The notes: a model not told the origin generated them from the sequence alone. A DNA stretch of 64,000 bases from Prionace glauca (GCA_037974335.1 CM075740.1:12545071-12609070), one strand, 5' to 3'; counted from the stretch's first letter, positions 11,936 through 23,431 are shown. Made by a program: numbers and translations.

Positions 11936-12109
11936 ATCTCAGTCACTGTGTTTATTCAAGCCGGAGATTTATTTTGACTTATTAAGCTAAATATCGAATT
12001 TGCGGGTAGTGCAGGAAGGTCGTCTTGAGGTAGATGATCTGTTCATGACCTTGCTGAATGGCACAACAGACTCGAAAGGCAAAAGGCCATCTTCCTGCTG
12101 CCTTGACGT

Positions 12110-13810
12110 TTACCACTGCAGGTTTCAGGTCTTCATCTCCCTGCTGCCGGACTCAGTTGTCCATGGAGACACGCACCAGGAGTATAGGCGAGTCGCAGAA
12201 CTGACAGCCCGATTGAAGTCATCATTTGTCAGAAAGGTCGTTGAAATCCCGTCAGTCCTCCGCCGGGCGCTTTCCAAAGTTCTAAATGAATTTCAAGGAT
12301 TTCAAAAATAATTTAAAACATTTCAGTGGTTTTCATGGTCTGCACACGGTTAACATAATTTAAAGACCTTGGAAAGCGTTGAATTAAACTATCAAATGCT
12401 TGCAGTAAAATAAATGGGGGAAGTTCATTTTAGAGAATTGTTACCTTAGCCAAGTAGAAATCAATCATTTAACTGACTTCAAAACGTGTTGCATCGCGGA
12501 ATGTGAATCAGAATAAATTATTTCGTAATTTAGTGGATGCAGGTCTCAAAATTCGGCTTTGTGAACTTGAAAGCAAGGGGGGGGGGGTCTGCGGTCATTA
12601 ATCTTCAAGTAGCCTTTGTTCATTCTGGTGCTATAATGCACAAACGAAATGTCATTAACTAAACGTTTAAACGGTGTATGAGGAGGAAAGTTTATTTCAT
12701 CCGATCAACAATTGCAAACACTTCCTTCTGCTGGATTCACACTTGTCCTTGGACATAGCAGTAGGTCATGGTGGTGAGTCAGTGGAAGAGGTGCTCCTTG
12801 GGGAACAGGGAAGAGAGTTTCAGAGGAACGAGCTATCGAAACTGTGCTGGTGGAGGAGAAACAGCATCATCGAATGGAGGAGGGAGATGTACAACCTGTG
12901 TGTGAAGGCAGGTGTAACGGTGCAGTGAGTCGTGTTCGTTTTAAACATTCAAGTTCCTGAAAATGGGGCAATGTGTAAATACCAGGTCACGACTTTGAGG
13001 AACGCTGATGCCATGGCTTCAGTGGAAGAAAGTGCCACACCGCAGTCCAAACAGCAGCTGGCGAAGGTGCCTCAAATTTGCAAGTACGTGTTCGGGGAAA
13101 CTCATTAACATGTGGGAAATGTCAGACCCAATTTGAGACATCAGAAAGGTCAACAGAATACGTGGCCCGCACTTGCTGCCCGAATGAGAGCTAAAGTCGA
13201 TAGTGCCCCGCACATGCGCTTCGGAATTCGATGCAAGTCCCGGCGCATGCGCAGACTAAGAGTACCAAATTTGAACCTGATTGAGGTTTGCAAAGCTGCC
13301 GATATTGAAGCGTTGAACTGCAATTGTACCAAAACCTCCGTCACCTGCGCTGATATGAAGTTAGTTTTTGCCCTTATTTATTTGCACACTTATTCTTTGA
13401 TCCAGCTGCAGCGAGTAGAGGCAGCAGAAATTCCATGGGGGATTTTTTTGTAAAATATTTTAAAAAGATGTTTAACATATTTGGAATACAAGGAAAGGAA
13501 GAGAAAGATTTTTAAAAATGTTTTTACCATTTTGTCATGACAATAATTCTAGTGAAAAGCAGGTTTCTGTATAACTAGGTCGATGTTAGTGTCTGGTATA
13601 AATTTCAGGATTTGGATGTTTCAACATATTTGAAGCACTGTCTAACTCTATTCTGAGAGTTTCCCTAATTTAATGTCACAGAATACAGTGCAGGTTGAAA
13701 ATCTGGGGGCATTTTACACCACCGCTGGAAAGTTGTGCGTTTTGCTTTATTCTTCACGAAAGTTCTTTTTGAGTCTTTGATGCAGGCGTGAGTCTATTTA
13801 TAAAATCCAA
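12110..13810. other. Region without a recognised gene
   Basis: No domain-bearing frame is seen. It holds a G run at about 12580-12588 and, at 13243-13253, GCGCATGCGCA, a perfect NRF-1-type palindrome. A second CATGCGC lies at 13213. Open frames at 12674-12928 and 13112-13453 have no recognised family and start in ordinary non-coding sequence, so I leave them out. Confidence 0.5.
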
Positions 13811-13811
13811 A

Positions 13812-14203
13812 GCCTCCTCTCTCTTTTTCCCTTATCCCACTCCCCACTTTTCCCGCTCCCTCCTTCTTCTGCTCACCATTTTCTCACTCCAGTTTTCTCC
13901 ATCCACCTTTTGCCCTCCTCCCTTTCCCCTTTCTGTTTTCCTCTTCTCCAATTTTCCCCTCCCCACATTCACCTCTTCATTTCTCCCTCACCATTCCCCC
14001 TACCGTTTTACTTTTCCCGTGTCCCCCCTCCCCATTTGCCCCTCCTTATTTCCTACTCCCCATCTTTACCACTCCTTTTTATCCTCTCTCTTTTAACCCT
14101 CCCAATGTCACCTCTCCCCATATCCTCTCCCCTTCCCCTCCCCTCACACTCCCTCTCCTTCCTCTCCCCACCGCTGTTCATTTCCCTTGCTCACCTCCTT
14201 GTT
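13812..14203. repeat. Long polypyrimidine tract
   Basis: About 390 bases of nearly unbroken C and T on the plus strand, built from CCTCTCCC- and TTTCCC-like words without one fixed unit. Two frames stay open across it only because the tract lacks stop codons; their proteins are Ser/Pro/Leu/Phe-only and are not genes. It ends about 100 bases before the LINE at 14298. Confidence 0.85.
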
Positions 14204-14297
14204 TAGAGACAACAGACTGTTGTGTGAGCGCAGGAAATATTTCACTAACGGTTGTTATAGAAACATAAATTTTATAAGAAACCTGATAAGATGAGGC

Positions 14298-16698
14298 AAA
14301 AAGGGGCCACGAAATGGCTTTGGCGGGTAGGATTAAGGAAAATCCTGAGGCATTTTACTCCTATGTTAGAAACAAAAGGATGGTTAGAGGGAACATTGGT
14401 CCTCTCAGGGACAGAGGAGGGGAACTATGCTTGGAGCCTGGGGGAATGGGGGAGATCTTAAATGAATACTTTGCGTCGGTATTCACGCAGGAGAGGGGTC
14501 TGATGTCTGGTGCTGTGCTTGAGGAGTTTGAGGATCCGTTGAGGGAAATAGTCATCGCGAGGGAAGAGGTGTTGGGACTTTTAGACAGTATAAAGACGGA
14601 TAAATCTCCAGGGCCTGATGGCATCTATCCCAGGCTGCTAAGGGAGGTGAGGGATGAAATTGCTGGGCCTCTGACGCAAATCTTTGTCTCTTCTTTGGAC
14701 ACAGGTGAGGTCCCAGAGGATTGGCGGATTGCAAATGTAGTACCGTTGTTTAAAAAGGGTCAGAGGGATAACCCAGGGAACTATAGGCCGGTGAGCTTGA
14801 CTTCAGTTATAGGCAAGATAATGGAGAGGATCCTCAAGGATAGGATGTATGAACATCTGGAGCGCTGCAATCTGATCAGGGATACGCAGCATTGGTTCGT
14901 TACAGGGAGGTCGTGCCTTACGAATCTATTGGAATTTTTTGAAGAGGTGACAAAAACGGTTGACGAAGGACAAGCCGTTGGTGTTGTCTATATGGATTTC
15001 AGTAAGGCGTTTGACAAGGTCCCTCATGGTAGGCTGATAGAAAAGGTGAAGGCTCATGGGATACAAGGCCAGGTATGTAGATGGGTGGAGAACTGGCTTG
15101 GGAGGAGGAGACAGCGGGTAGTAGTGGAAGGCTCCTTTTCCAATTGGAGGTCTGTCACCAGTGGTGTGCCGCAGGGCTCAGTACTAGGACCTCTACTATT
15201 TGTAGTATGTATTAATGACTTGGAAGAGGGGGTAAATTAGAATTAGAACCATACAGTGCAGAAACAGTCCCTTCGGCCCATCGAGTCTGCACCGAACACA
15301 ATCCCACCCAGACCCTATCCCCATATCCCTACACATAGGTAGGTGGTGTGATCAGCAAATTTGCTGATGACACTAAGATGGTTGGATTGGCAGGTACTGA
15401 GGAGCAGTGCCTGGCAATGCAACAGGACTGGTAGATTGGGCGGATAGATGGCAAATGGAATTTAATCCGGAGAAATGCGAGGTGATGCACTTTGGCCGGA
15501 ATAATGTGGAGGGGAGTTATACGATAAAAGGTAGAACTATCCGGAGTATAGATACGCAGAAAGACCTGGGGGTGCAAGTGCACAAGTCCCTGAAGGTGTC
15601 GGTGCAGGTGCAGAATGTGATGAGGAAAGCGTATGGCATGTTAGCCTTCATAGGAAGGGGTATAGAATATAAGAGTAGGAGTCTGATGCTGCAGTTGTAT
15701 AGAACGTTGGTTAGGCCTCACCTGGAGTACTGCGTCCAGTTCTGGTCGCCGCACTACCGGAAGGATGTAGAGATCCTGGAGAGAGTGCAGAGGAGATTTA
15801 CCAGGATGTTGCCTGGTATGGATGGGCTGACTTATGAGGAAAGATTGAACGAACTTGGGCTGTTTTCCCTTGAGAGACGTCGGCTGAGGGGGGATCTAAT
15901 AGAGGTTTATAAGATTATGAAGGGGATAGCTAGTAAATAGTGGTAAGCTTTTTCCGCTATTAGAAATGGATAGAACGAGGGGTCACGGGCTTAGGGTGAG
16001 GGGGGCTAGGTATAAGACAAATATTAGAGGGCAGTTTTTCACGCAAAGGGTAGTGGGGATGTGGAAATGCACTGCCGAGTAAGGTGGTGGAAGCAGGCAC
16101 GCTAGGGTTGTTTAAGAGTCACTTGGACAGCCACATGAGCGGTCTACATATAGGGGGATATAGCAGGCCTTACTAAACATTGTAGGCTTGGGATTCCGTT
16201 TTTGCCTCAGGGATGTAGAGTCTTTGCCTGTTTAATAATGAATTTTTTGTCTCCACAGGCATTTAAGTCCAGCAAGGGGCATGCATGCGGCAGGTTGTGG
16301 TGGACTGCTCTTGGATGTTGCTTTGGGAGTTGCCTACTGCTTCATGTCGTTGGTGTGCTTAAACTGGACCATCTCGAGGGCAACATGACAGCTCAGAGAC
16401 TATCTCTGTTGCTGTGCGGACACATGGATTTGGGCCTGTGTCCGTGGGAGTTTCGCGTTCTCCCCGTGGTTGCGTGGGTTTCCTCCGGGTGCTCCGGTTT
16501 CCTCCCACATCCCAAAAATGTGCTTTTAGGCTGATTGATTGGGTAACAAATTGTCCCTATATTGGACCTCCCTGATCCTCGCACATTAGGCGTAGACTAA
16601 AATCATGAATAGGTCACTGAGACAATGGGACGGCGGCGCGGACTCGTTTGGCCGAAGGGCCTGTTTCCCGTGCTGTGTTGTTCTTTGTTCTTTGTTCT
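14298..16698 (+). mobile_element. CR1-type LINE, family B, 5'-truncated
   Basis: The first frame (14314-15240) covers the reverse transcriptase from SYVRNKR through [38 protein letters not shown] and [20 protein letters not shown] fragment at 15233-15337 splits it before FADDT. The second frame (15407-15940) holds MEFNPEKCEVMHFGRNN and HLEYCVQFWSP. The rest of ORF2 is followed by a long 3' UTR (16200-16670) and the tail TTCTTTGT repeated. It is not able to code as it stands. Shorter copies of the same 3' end lie at 37394, 57288 and 60943. Confidence 0.92.
15233..15337 (-). mobile_element. SINE 3' end inserted in the LINE
   Basis: On the minus strand this is the 3' end of the CR1-tailed SINE: 'GGGTGGGATTGTGTTCGG', 'TGCAGACTCGATGGGCCG', 'CACTGTATGGTTCTAATT'. 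It lies between LEEGV and the region leading to FADDT of the family B reverse transcriptase, so it is younger than that LINE copy. Confidence 0.8.
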
Positions 16699-16884
16699 TG
16701 TTCTTTGTACAGCCACTAAGTGAAATCGAAAATGACTCTCTAATCAGCATGGGTCTCAGAAAGCTCGGGCAATCCCAGACAGCGAAATGAATGGAATAAT
16801 ACAATTTTCCCTTAAAGGATTTCCTTAGTAGACAGTGGGAAAGGAACTTTTGAACTCTGTGGCCTTACGTATGTAGGGCTGTAA
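16699..16884 (-). repeat. Inverted segment relative to copy 1
   Basis: The reverse complement matches about 485-652. The plus-strand frame at 550-660 (YYSIHLSVWVCSNYLRPML) is found on the minus strand here as YYSIHFAVWDCPSFLRPML. Sequence on the right resumes in the normal direction at 'GTAATATTTTCAATG'. A CR1 family B tail abuts the left edge. Confidence 0.85.
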
Positions 16885-17923
16885 TATTTTCAATGAATGT
16901 GATTCTTTATACTCAGCTCTGTAGTTGGCCAAGGTGTACAGAATATGCACAAATGCATGTTCATAATCTCTAACAGTGGTTATATGTGTTTCTATGCAAA
17001 CTGTACCTTTGTGACTCCAGGTACTTTGTACCTTTTCTGCACAATATACATTCTAAATTAGGTTATCTTAATCGATTTAGTCTCAAATGGTCATAAACCC
17101 CTCCAAAAAACATACTTTTATAACAGCACGGAAATCCTTCCGTTTTCAATGTAAAATTGAAAATTCCAAACTGGGCCTTAATGGGCGTTCCAAGTCTGCC
17201 TGCATCATTAGGGGGCCTGGTGAGGACTCTCCTGTGTTGCGCTGGTTCCTGAGGAGATGGTTTTGAGGCGGGAGGATGCTGCTCTGATTGGAAGTTCAGG
17301 TAAATTTTTCAAACCAAGTTAGGGCCCAAAATTTCCTTGGCCCATATATTCCAATGGCCAATGTAGGGTCAGGCAAAATAGAAACAAATTGCACAGTTAG
17401 GTCTCCTGAGCAACTGCGCCGATACTACCAATGTATGCAGCAGGCTCGAACACGCAACAAAGTCACCTGACCAGGCCCATGGTGTTGTAAGACATCCCTG
17501 AACCACACTTCCTTATGTTGCGGCCAGCCTAGTAATGCCCTTTGAGATACAGGTTCCAAAAGGCAGTTTTGCTCAGAAAAGGGCTCCCTGCTCTGAGAAA
17601 AGTTCGTATTTGCATTTCATTTTTATTGCTATTTCTTTTATATCGTTCATACAGATTGCTCACTCAACCCGTATTTTGTTAAATTTATTTCAATTATTGA
17701 ATATGAATATCAGTTAATATGTAAAGTTGAACAAATGTTTTATTGGTTTCAAGTTGGTGAAAGTACTATTTAGTCATAGGATCATAGGGATGAATTTTCC
17801 CTTTCCCGCTGCCACAAGAATCCCAGTGGTTGAGGAGGGGGCAATGGAAAGACCTGTTCACCTCTGGCAGTATTTTCCAGTTTTGAGTAGAGCACAGCCA
17901 CACAATTCCGTCCACAGAACCTC

Positions 17924-18040
17924 TATAGTGTAGAATGGAGCCATTTCACACATCCAGACAGCACCAACAACATTCCAACCCAGGCCAGTAGCCACCCCGT
18001 TCAGATACATATGCCTGTGGGCAAGATTCACTTCCAGCAG
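17924..18040 (-). mobile_element. SINE 3' end fragment
   Basis: The plus strand reads 'CTATAGTGTAGAATGGAGCC' and 'CCAACCCAGGCCAGTAGCC', the diverged reverse of the CR1-tailed SINE 3' end. It begins at the point where copy 2 departs from copy 1. About 40 very GC-rich bases (18061-18100) follow. Confidence 0.6.
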
Positions 18041-18141
18041 GGATGCAGAAAAAGACGTCAATGGACGGGGCGGGGCCCCGGCGGCGCTCCGTTTCCTCTC
18101 CCTCCAACACTCCTACCTCCACCTTAACAACCCTCTCTTCT

Positions 18142-19365
18142 GGCCGGAATAATGTAGGGGGAAATTATATGATAAAGGGTAAGCCTGTAAGGAGTATAGA
18201 GTCGCAGCGAGACCTCAGGGTGCAAGTGCACAAGTCTTTGAAAGTGGCAGTGAAAGTGGAGAGTGTGGTGAAGAAAGCCTATGGTATGTTAGCCTTTACA
18301 GGAAGGGGTATAGAATATAAGAGCTGGAGTCTAATGTTGCAGTTGTGCAGAACGTTGGTTAGGCCGCATTTGGAGTACTGCTTACAGTTCCGGTCGCCTT
18401 ACTACCAGAAGGACGTGGAGACTGTGGAGAGAGTGCGGAGGAGGTTTACCAGGATGTTGCCTGGTATGGAAGGACTGGGGTATGAGGAAAGATTGAAGAA
18501 ATTGGAGCTCTTTTCCCTTGAAAGACGCCGACTGAGGGGGGATCTAATAGAGGTATATAAGATTATGAAGGGTATAGATAAAGTAAACAGATGTAAGCTA
18601 TTTCCTATAATAGAGTCACGTAGGACAAGGGGCCATGGACTTAAGGTGCGGGGGGAGCGGTACAACACAGATATTAGAAGGAGGTTTTTCACACAGAGGG
18701 TAGTGGGGGCATGGAATGCTCTGCCAAGTAAAGTGGTGGAGGCAAACACGCTAGAGTCCTTTAAGAGTAACTTAGACAGGCACATGACTGAGTTGGAGAT
18801 GGGTGGATATAGGAGAACCTTTAAATAAGGGTCATTAGCATTGAGGTGTACATAGAAATTAAATGGGTATAGTATGATAATAATGTTTTTCTCTTTTCAT
18901 TCACAGGTTTTAAGTCGGCCCACCTCGTGTCCAACGAGGGGCATACACGCGATGGGTCGTACTGGGGCTGCTTTTGGTTGTTCGAGATTGGCCCAGTGCT
19001 TCATGTCGTTAGTGTGTGCCTAAACTGGACAAGATACTGGGCAAGACGACAGCTCAGTTACTATCTCTGTTTGCTGTGCAGACACATGGATTTGGCCAGT
19101 GTCTGTGGGAGTTTGCGCATTCTCCCTGTGCTTGCGTGGGTTTTCTCTGGGTGCTCCGGTTTCCTCCCACACCCCAAAGATGTGCTGTTAGGCTGATTGG
19201 CAGGAATAAATTGTCCCCAAATCAGTATTCCCTCAATCTGGATGGCCATAAAACATTTGGTAGGGGTCATGGGCAGACAGGTGGTGTTGAGATGGCAGCG
19301 TGGGATCGTTGGGCCGAAGGGCCTGTTTCCCAGGCTGAATTTGTTCTTTTCTTCTTTGTTCTTAG
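18142..19365 (+). mobile_element. CR1-type LINE related to family B, 5'-truncated
   Basis: The open frame runs from 18142 to 18828 and encodes the ORF2 C-terminus: LRVQVHKSLKVAVKVES, IEYKSWSLMLQLCRTLV, RRRFTRMLPGMEGLGYEER and RFFTQRVVGAWNALPSKVV. The 3' UTR follows and ends in TTCTTTGTTC. The frame is intact to its natural stop, but reverse transcriptase and endonuclease are missing. It is absent from block copy 1. Confidence 0.9.
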
Positions 19366-19837
19366 GCATGTTCCATTTTTCATTGTTTATTCCGTTTTGT
19401 TTAAGATTAATATTTCTGCATTGTTTATTTAAAGTATTGCATTATTCTAACATTCGAATGTTGCATTTTGACGTTTGACGTTTGAATAAATCATTTTAAT
19501 CATTTTGTTAAGTTTAATGAAAGAAGATTATTAACCAAATGACAAAAATAATTTTATCACTGTATAAGTTTAATCATGTTCACATTTATCTGAAATAACT
19601 ATCTGAACTTTTCAAACATTTTTCAATAATATATATTTCATAACTTTAGAAGCATAAAAAATGCAATCTGTTTTCTACTTTAAGAAAACACTTCTAATCT
19701 TTTTTGTAGACAAGGAGGTAAGGGGGATGGAGGGCTGGAAGGAAGGAATGGATGCAAGTTTTGCAAGGGGCGTGTTTGGACATACGGATTAATAATTTTA
19801 ACAACTCATTGTCCAAAAGCAGCAGCTGCCAGGCGAT
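19366..19837. other. AT-rich stretch, no gene seen
   Basis: It holds runs of A and T and a short purine-rich patch near 19710-19760, and nothing recognisable. Confidence 0.4.
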
Positions 19838-20223
19838 TTAAAACTGCCATTGTGTCACCTGGAGCTCGGCCTCTCCATCAGGCTCCATGTTGACCTCGTC
19901 CAGCTTTCCCATTTCCGTAGGCAAATCATCTTCGCGGTGAATGCCCGCTCTATGCTGGAGGGCAAAGTTTTGCAATCGAGAACACGCGAGAAAAACCTTT
20001 GTCACGTTTCCTGGTGCATACTGTAACATGCCACCTGACCTGTCCAGCCAACGTCACTTCAGTAAGCCAATTACCCTGACCATCACCTGACGAGATGCTA
20101 TCTGAGCACGGTTGTAACTATCCGGTGCTTCACGTTCGTCTTGTGGAATTTTATCATAAGCCGTGTCCTCAGTTGGTATCCCTTATCATCTAGTAACCAT
20201 CCTGACATTCCAGGAATGCTGTC
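19838..20223 (-). pseudogene. HARBI1-like (PIF/Harbinger) transposase remnant
   Basis: The minus strand reads, in order: GWLLDDKGYQL (compare the LLGDSGY motif of Harbinger transposases), a change of frame, DEREAPDSYNRAQIA (compare the ERRYNxxH region), VIGLLK followed by an in-frame stop, WLDRSGGMLQYAPGNV, then KVFLACSRLQNFAL (compare the conserved CKIILACCVLHNIAL). The frame then continues to a stop at 19838. HARBI1-family proteins are DDE nucleases; only the C-terminal third is here and it is broken. It could be a Harbinger transposon remnant or a pseudogene of the domesticated host gene HARBI1. No terminal repeats or poly(A) were found. It sits in the insertion unique to block copy 2. Confidence 0.8.
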
Positions 20224-20360
20224 ATGGTCAGATATTACATTGAACACTCAATAATATGCATGTGTTGTACCTTTCAGCTCTTGGTATAAGTATATTAAGT
20301 TTGTTCAATAATTTCCAAACATATAAAGTTACAACAATTACACACAACTCTTTGTAAAAT

Positions 20361-20613
20361 ACATAAGAACATAAGAAATAGGAGCAGGAGTAGGCCATCT
20401 GGCCCTTCGAGCCTGCCCCGCCATTCAATAAGATCATGGCTGATCTGTCGTGGCTCAGCTCCACCTTCCCGCCCTGTCCCCATAACCCTTAATCCCCTCT
20501 TATCAAAAACCCATCAACCCGTTTCTTAAAAATATTTAGCGAGGCAGCCTCCACCACTTCAACGGGCAGAGAATTCCAGAGATTCACCACCCTTTGAGTG
20601 AAGAAGTTCCGAG
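20361..20613 (-). mobile_element. CR1 LINE family A, short 3' end
   Basis: The reverse complement matches the last 250 bases of the family A copies, from the region FFTQRVVNLWNSLPVEV to the TTCTTATG tail at 20361. It is a typical short 5'-truncated insert. Confidence 0.9.
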
Positions 20614-21114
20614 ATTAGACGTGTTAAATATAACACAATACATTCAACTAACAGATATTAAAATTTGAAAGAACTACAAAGTTACAAATGCTAATTATAG
20701 CCCATAATTCTAAACTTACAATGTCAAAGATGTGTGAAATAAAATGATTTCCCTTAAACATCACAAGTTAAACCGCACTGATTCAATAAACATGGCTGAA
20801 AGATTTAGTATTTGCTTTTTCCTGGACAGCAGGACTTTGAATTTAAGGAATGGAGCTGATAATTTTAATTGCTGGGGAGGTGGATAGTTCCATACAGATA
20901 ATTGTTCAACCTTGACGTTTACTTTACTGCCTTAAGATCGTGTGTCCTTTATTCCAGTTTGACTGTGATGCCAAGATCAAGTCATGTGATGCGTTTGTGT
21001 CCCAGAATTCAGCAAAACACCAGGTTGGGTTGACACACTTCGATTGTGTGCACACTAATCTAAAACTGAGAATTAAACTTCAATTTCCCTACAACGGCGA
21101 TGGTGAGTACACAT

Positions 21115-21690
21115 GGAGTATTGTGTGTAGTTTTGGTGTCCCTATCTGACGAAGGATGTCCTTGTTATAGAGGGGTAAAGCGATGGTTTAGCAGGATGAT
21201 TCCTGGGAAGGAGTCTGTCGTACGAGGACAGACTAAGTCGGTGAGGATTATATTCACTGGAGTTTAGAAGAATGAGAGGAGATCTCATAAAAACTTCTGA
21301 AATTCTAGCAGGGTTAGGCAGGGTAGATTCAGAATGAATGTTCCCGATGGTTTCGGAGTCCAGAACGAGGGGATCATAGTTTGAGGATAAGGGGTAAACC
21401 GTTTAGAACTGAGGTGAGGAGAAATTTCTTCACCCAGAGCGGTGAATGCGTGGAATTCACTACCACAGAATGTAGTTGAGGCCAAAACGTTCTCGGATTT
21501 TATTAAAATATTAGATGTAGCTTTTGGGGCTAAAGGTACCCAGGGATATGGGGGAAGGGAGATCATTCAGGATTCAACAGGATATTGAATTGGATGATCA
21601 GCCATGGTCAAAATGAATGGAGGAACAAACTCGAAGGGCGCAATGGCCTACTCCTGCTTCTAGTTTCTATGTTTCACTGATACCTTGACT
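21115..21690 (+). mobile_element. Old CR1-like LINE 3' end, copy 2
   Basis: Matches 2075-2655, with the cues 'AGGATGATTCCTGGGA', 'TGAGGAGAAATTTCTTCACC' and 'GGCCTACTCCTGCTTCTAG'. Slightly better kept than the first copy. Confidence 0.78.
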
Positions 21691-22199
21691 CTCTCGACAT
21701 CTCCACTGCAAAAACTCACAGCGGTGGGGTGGGAGAATGATGTTTCTGTATTTTCTTCTTTTAAGTTGTGCTTTTAATCTTTAGCAAAACTTATGTTTAC
21801 TTTTCACGGTGTTTGTGTTCCGTACAGCTGTGTTATTTATCTTCGTTATTCATTGAAAATTTAGAATTGTATTTTCACTACAATGTCTGCACTTAATTCA
21901 ACTCTGTTGTGCCTGTTCTACAGTATCTGTAGTCATTGTAACATATCGATAAAGTTAATCAATGAAGTTGCAAAACGTTAAATATTTCAACACATCGCAA
22001 ATTAACACTATGTTCCTGTCATTTTGCAGCACTAACGCTTTTTCAACGAGCATTTGATGATAAAATGAACTAATCTTTAAATCATTAAAAATTCAGAGTG
22101 GTGACCCAACTTACTCAGACTCTCATCGTATAGCAACACCGTGTCCGAGGAATTAATGAAATTATATCCTTCCTAAGAGTACAAGCAAATTGTTTATCT

Positions 22200-22478
22200 C
22201 AGGTGGCCTTAAAGTGCTAGAGACACAGGATCAATTGCGGACTGGGGTCACTATAAGTATGAAGTTTTCACATTCTCCCTGCGTCTACTTGTGTTTTCGC
22301 TTGCTGTTCCTTCAAAGTAGAAAAATGTGTGCAGCTTAACTCTATCGGTCACGCACAATTACCCCTTAGCATCAGCGGGACTAGCAGGGTAACTGGGCCT
22401 GCTTCGAATTGTCGGCGTAGTTTCGATGGATGAAATGGCCTCCTCTGCATTTAGGGATTCGATGATTTCTCGACCGTT
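22200..22478 (+). mobile_element. Old SINE, copy 2, head lost
   Basis: Matches 3290-3585 from 'AAAGTGCTAGAGACACAGG' onward. The first part of the tRNA-like head has gone. Confidence 0.7.
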
Positions 22479-22766
22479 TCCAGGTTTTACATAACTACAG
22501 CAAAATTGTGTTATTCCTGCACTCCAATCCACTTACAGGAAGATAAATCTTGTCATTTGCCTACCTGATTCGTTGTACTTGTTCTAAACTGCAATGTCAC
22601 TGATCACCAATATTTATAGATTGCATTTGACCCGCTATTTACAGGAATACATTCGGAAGTAACCATGATAATGGTAAGCTTTTCAAGACATTGGAAGGTT
22701 CAGTTCAACAAATTCAAAGACCAGAACAGGAACAAGAAAATGTGAGAAATACTCAACACAGCCTCT

Positions 22767-22906
22767 GTGGAGAAGAGTGGCTCACCTGAGATGGAGCAGC
22801 GCTCCGAAAGCTGGTGATGCCAAATAAACCTGTTTGACTTTAACCTGGTGTTGTGAGACTTCTTACTTTTCCCACCCCAGTCCAACACCGGCATCGCCAC
22901 ATTTGT
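22767..22906 (+). mobile_element. SINE 3' tail module, copy 2
   Basis: Matches 3876-4012, with 'CCAAATAAACCTGTTTGAC'. It ends about 215 bases before the cluster 2 octamer. Confidence 0.65.
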
Positions 22907-23120
22907 GGAGAAGGAAACAGTTTACGTTTCAGATCGATGTCCTTTCATGAAACTTGAGAAGTGCTTTGCAGTTTTAGTCAACTTTAATTATTGAAAGTAA
23001 ATAAAGTTTCAGCTCTGAGACAGAAAAGTTAACAGCAATAACAATGGCCAGAAATCGGGAGATTACAGTCACCGTCACAGGTTTTAGGAGTCAATCTGAT
23101 TGGTTGAGATGAAAAGACGA

Positions 23121-23172
23121 ATTTGCATTCCAACACAAGGTAACACCTTCTTGGCGACAGGGGGTATTAAAA
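23121..23172 (+). promoter_or_regulatory. Light-chain promoter, cluster 2
   Basis: ATTTGCAT lies at 23121-23128, TATTAAAA at 23165-23172 and the start codon at 23248. The TATA-like box is closer to consensus than in cluster 1. Confidence 0.9.
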
Positions 23173-23247
23173 GAGAGAGAGATTCAGACAGTTAGCCCAT
23201 CTTGTCAAATAACTGGCAGAACTCGGTACCTCGGCAGATTTTTCACA

Positions 23248-23296
23248 ATGGCTGACTGGGTCCATGCGATCATTGTGTTCATTTTTGGCCTGGCAT
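23248..23296 (+). CDS. Ig light chain cluster 2, leader exon
   Basis: Encodes MADWVHAIIVFIFGLA plus one base of the next codon, then a GTGAGT donor. The join to 23432 is in phase and gives FSNA before the mature V domain. The leader intron is 135 bases, as in cluster 1. Confidence 0.9.
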
Positions 23297-23431
23297 GTGA
23301 GTATTTAAAACGTCCAATCGATGTAAATGCGCGTTTCCGAGGACTATTTCGGTGATTTTTCTAAAGTCGTCTTTTTTCTGGAATTAATTTGAGTAGCTTA
23401 ACATTAATATTTGGAATCTCTTTTCTTTCAG

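Larger units (their letters stand above)
485..12107 (+). repeat. Duplicated block, copy 1 (carries light-chain cluster 1)
   Basis: This segment aligns by eye in the same order and direction with about 16699-29530. Shared landmarks are the 5' flank repeats, the promoter, all exons, the V-C intron and the 3' flank. Copy-specific changes are a young CR1 at 10133-11935 here, a deletion near 9911-9935 here, a deletion of about 250 bases in copy 2 corresponding to 8822-9070, and a 2.85 kb insertion complex in copy 2. The right edge is near 12107, where the two copies stop matching. The left edge is blurred by an inversion. Confidence 0.85.

Noticed and set aside
13788-14206. Overlapping frames of about 100 codons rich in Ser, Pro, Leu and Phe
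   Set aside because: They follow from the polypyrimidine tract, which lacks stop codons in several frames.
14314-15240. Reverse transcriptase frame as a host gene
   Set aside because: Motifs, 3' UTR and tail are those of a CR1 LINE, and the frame is split by a SINE fragment.
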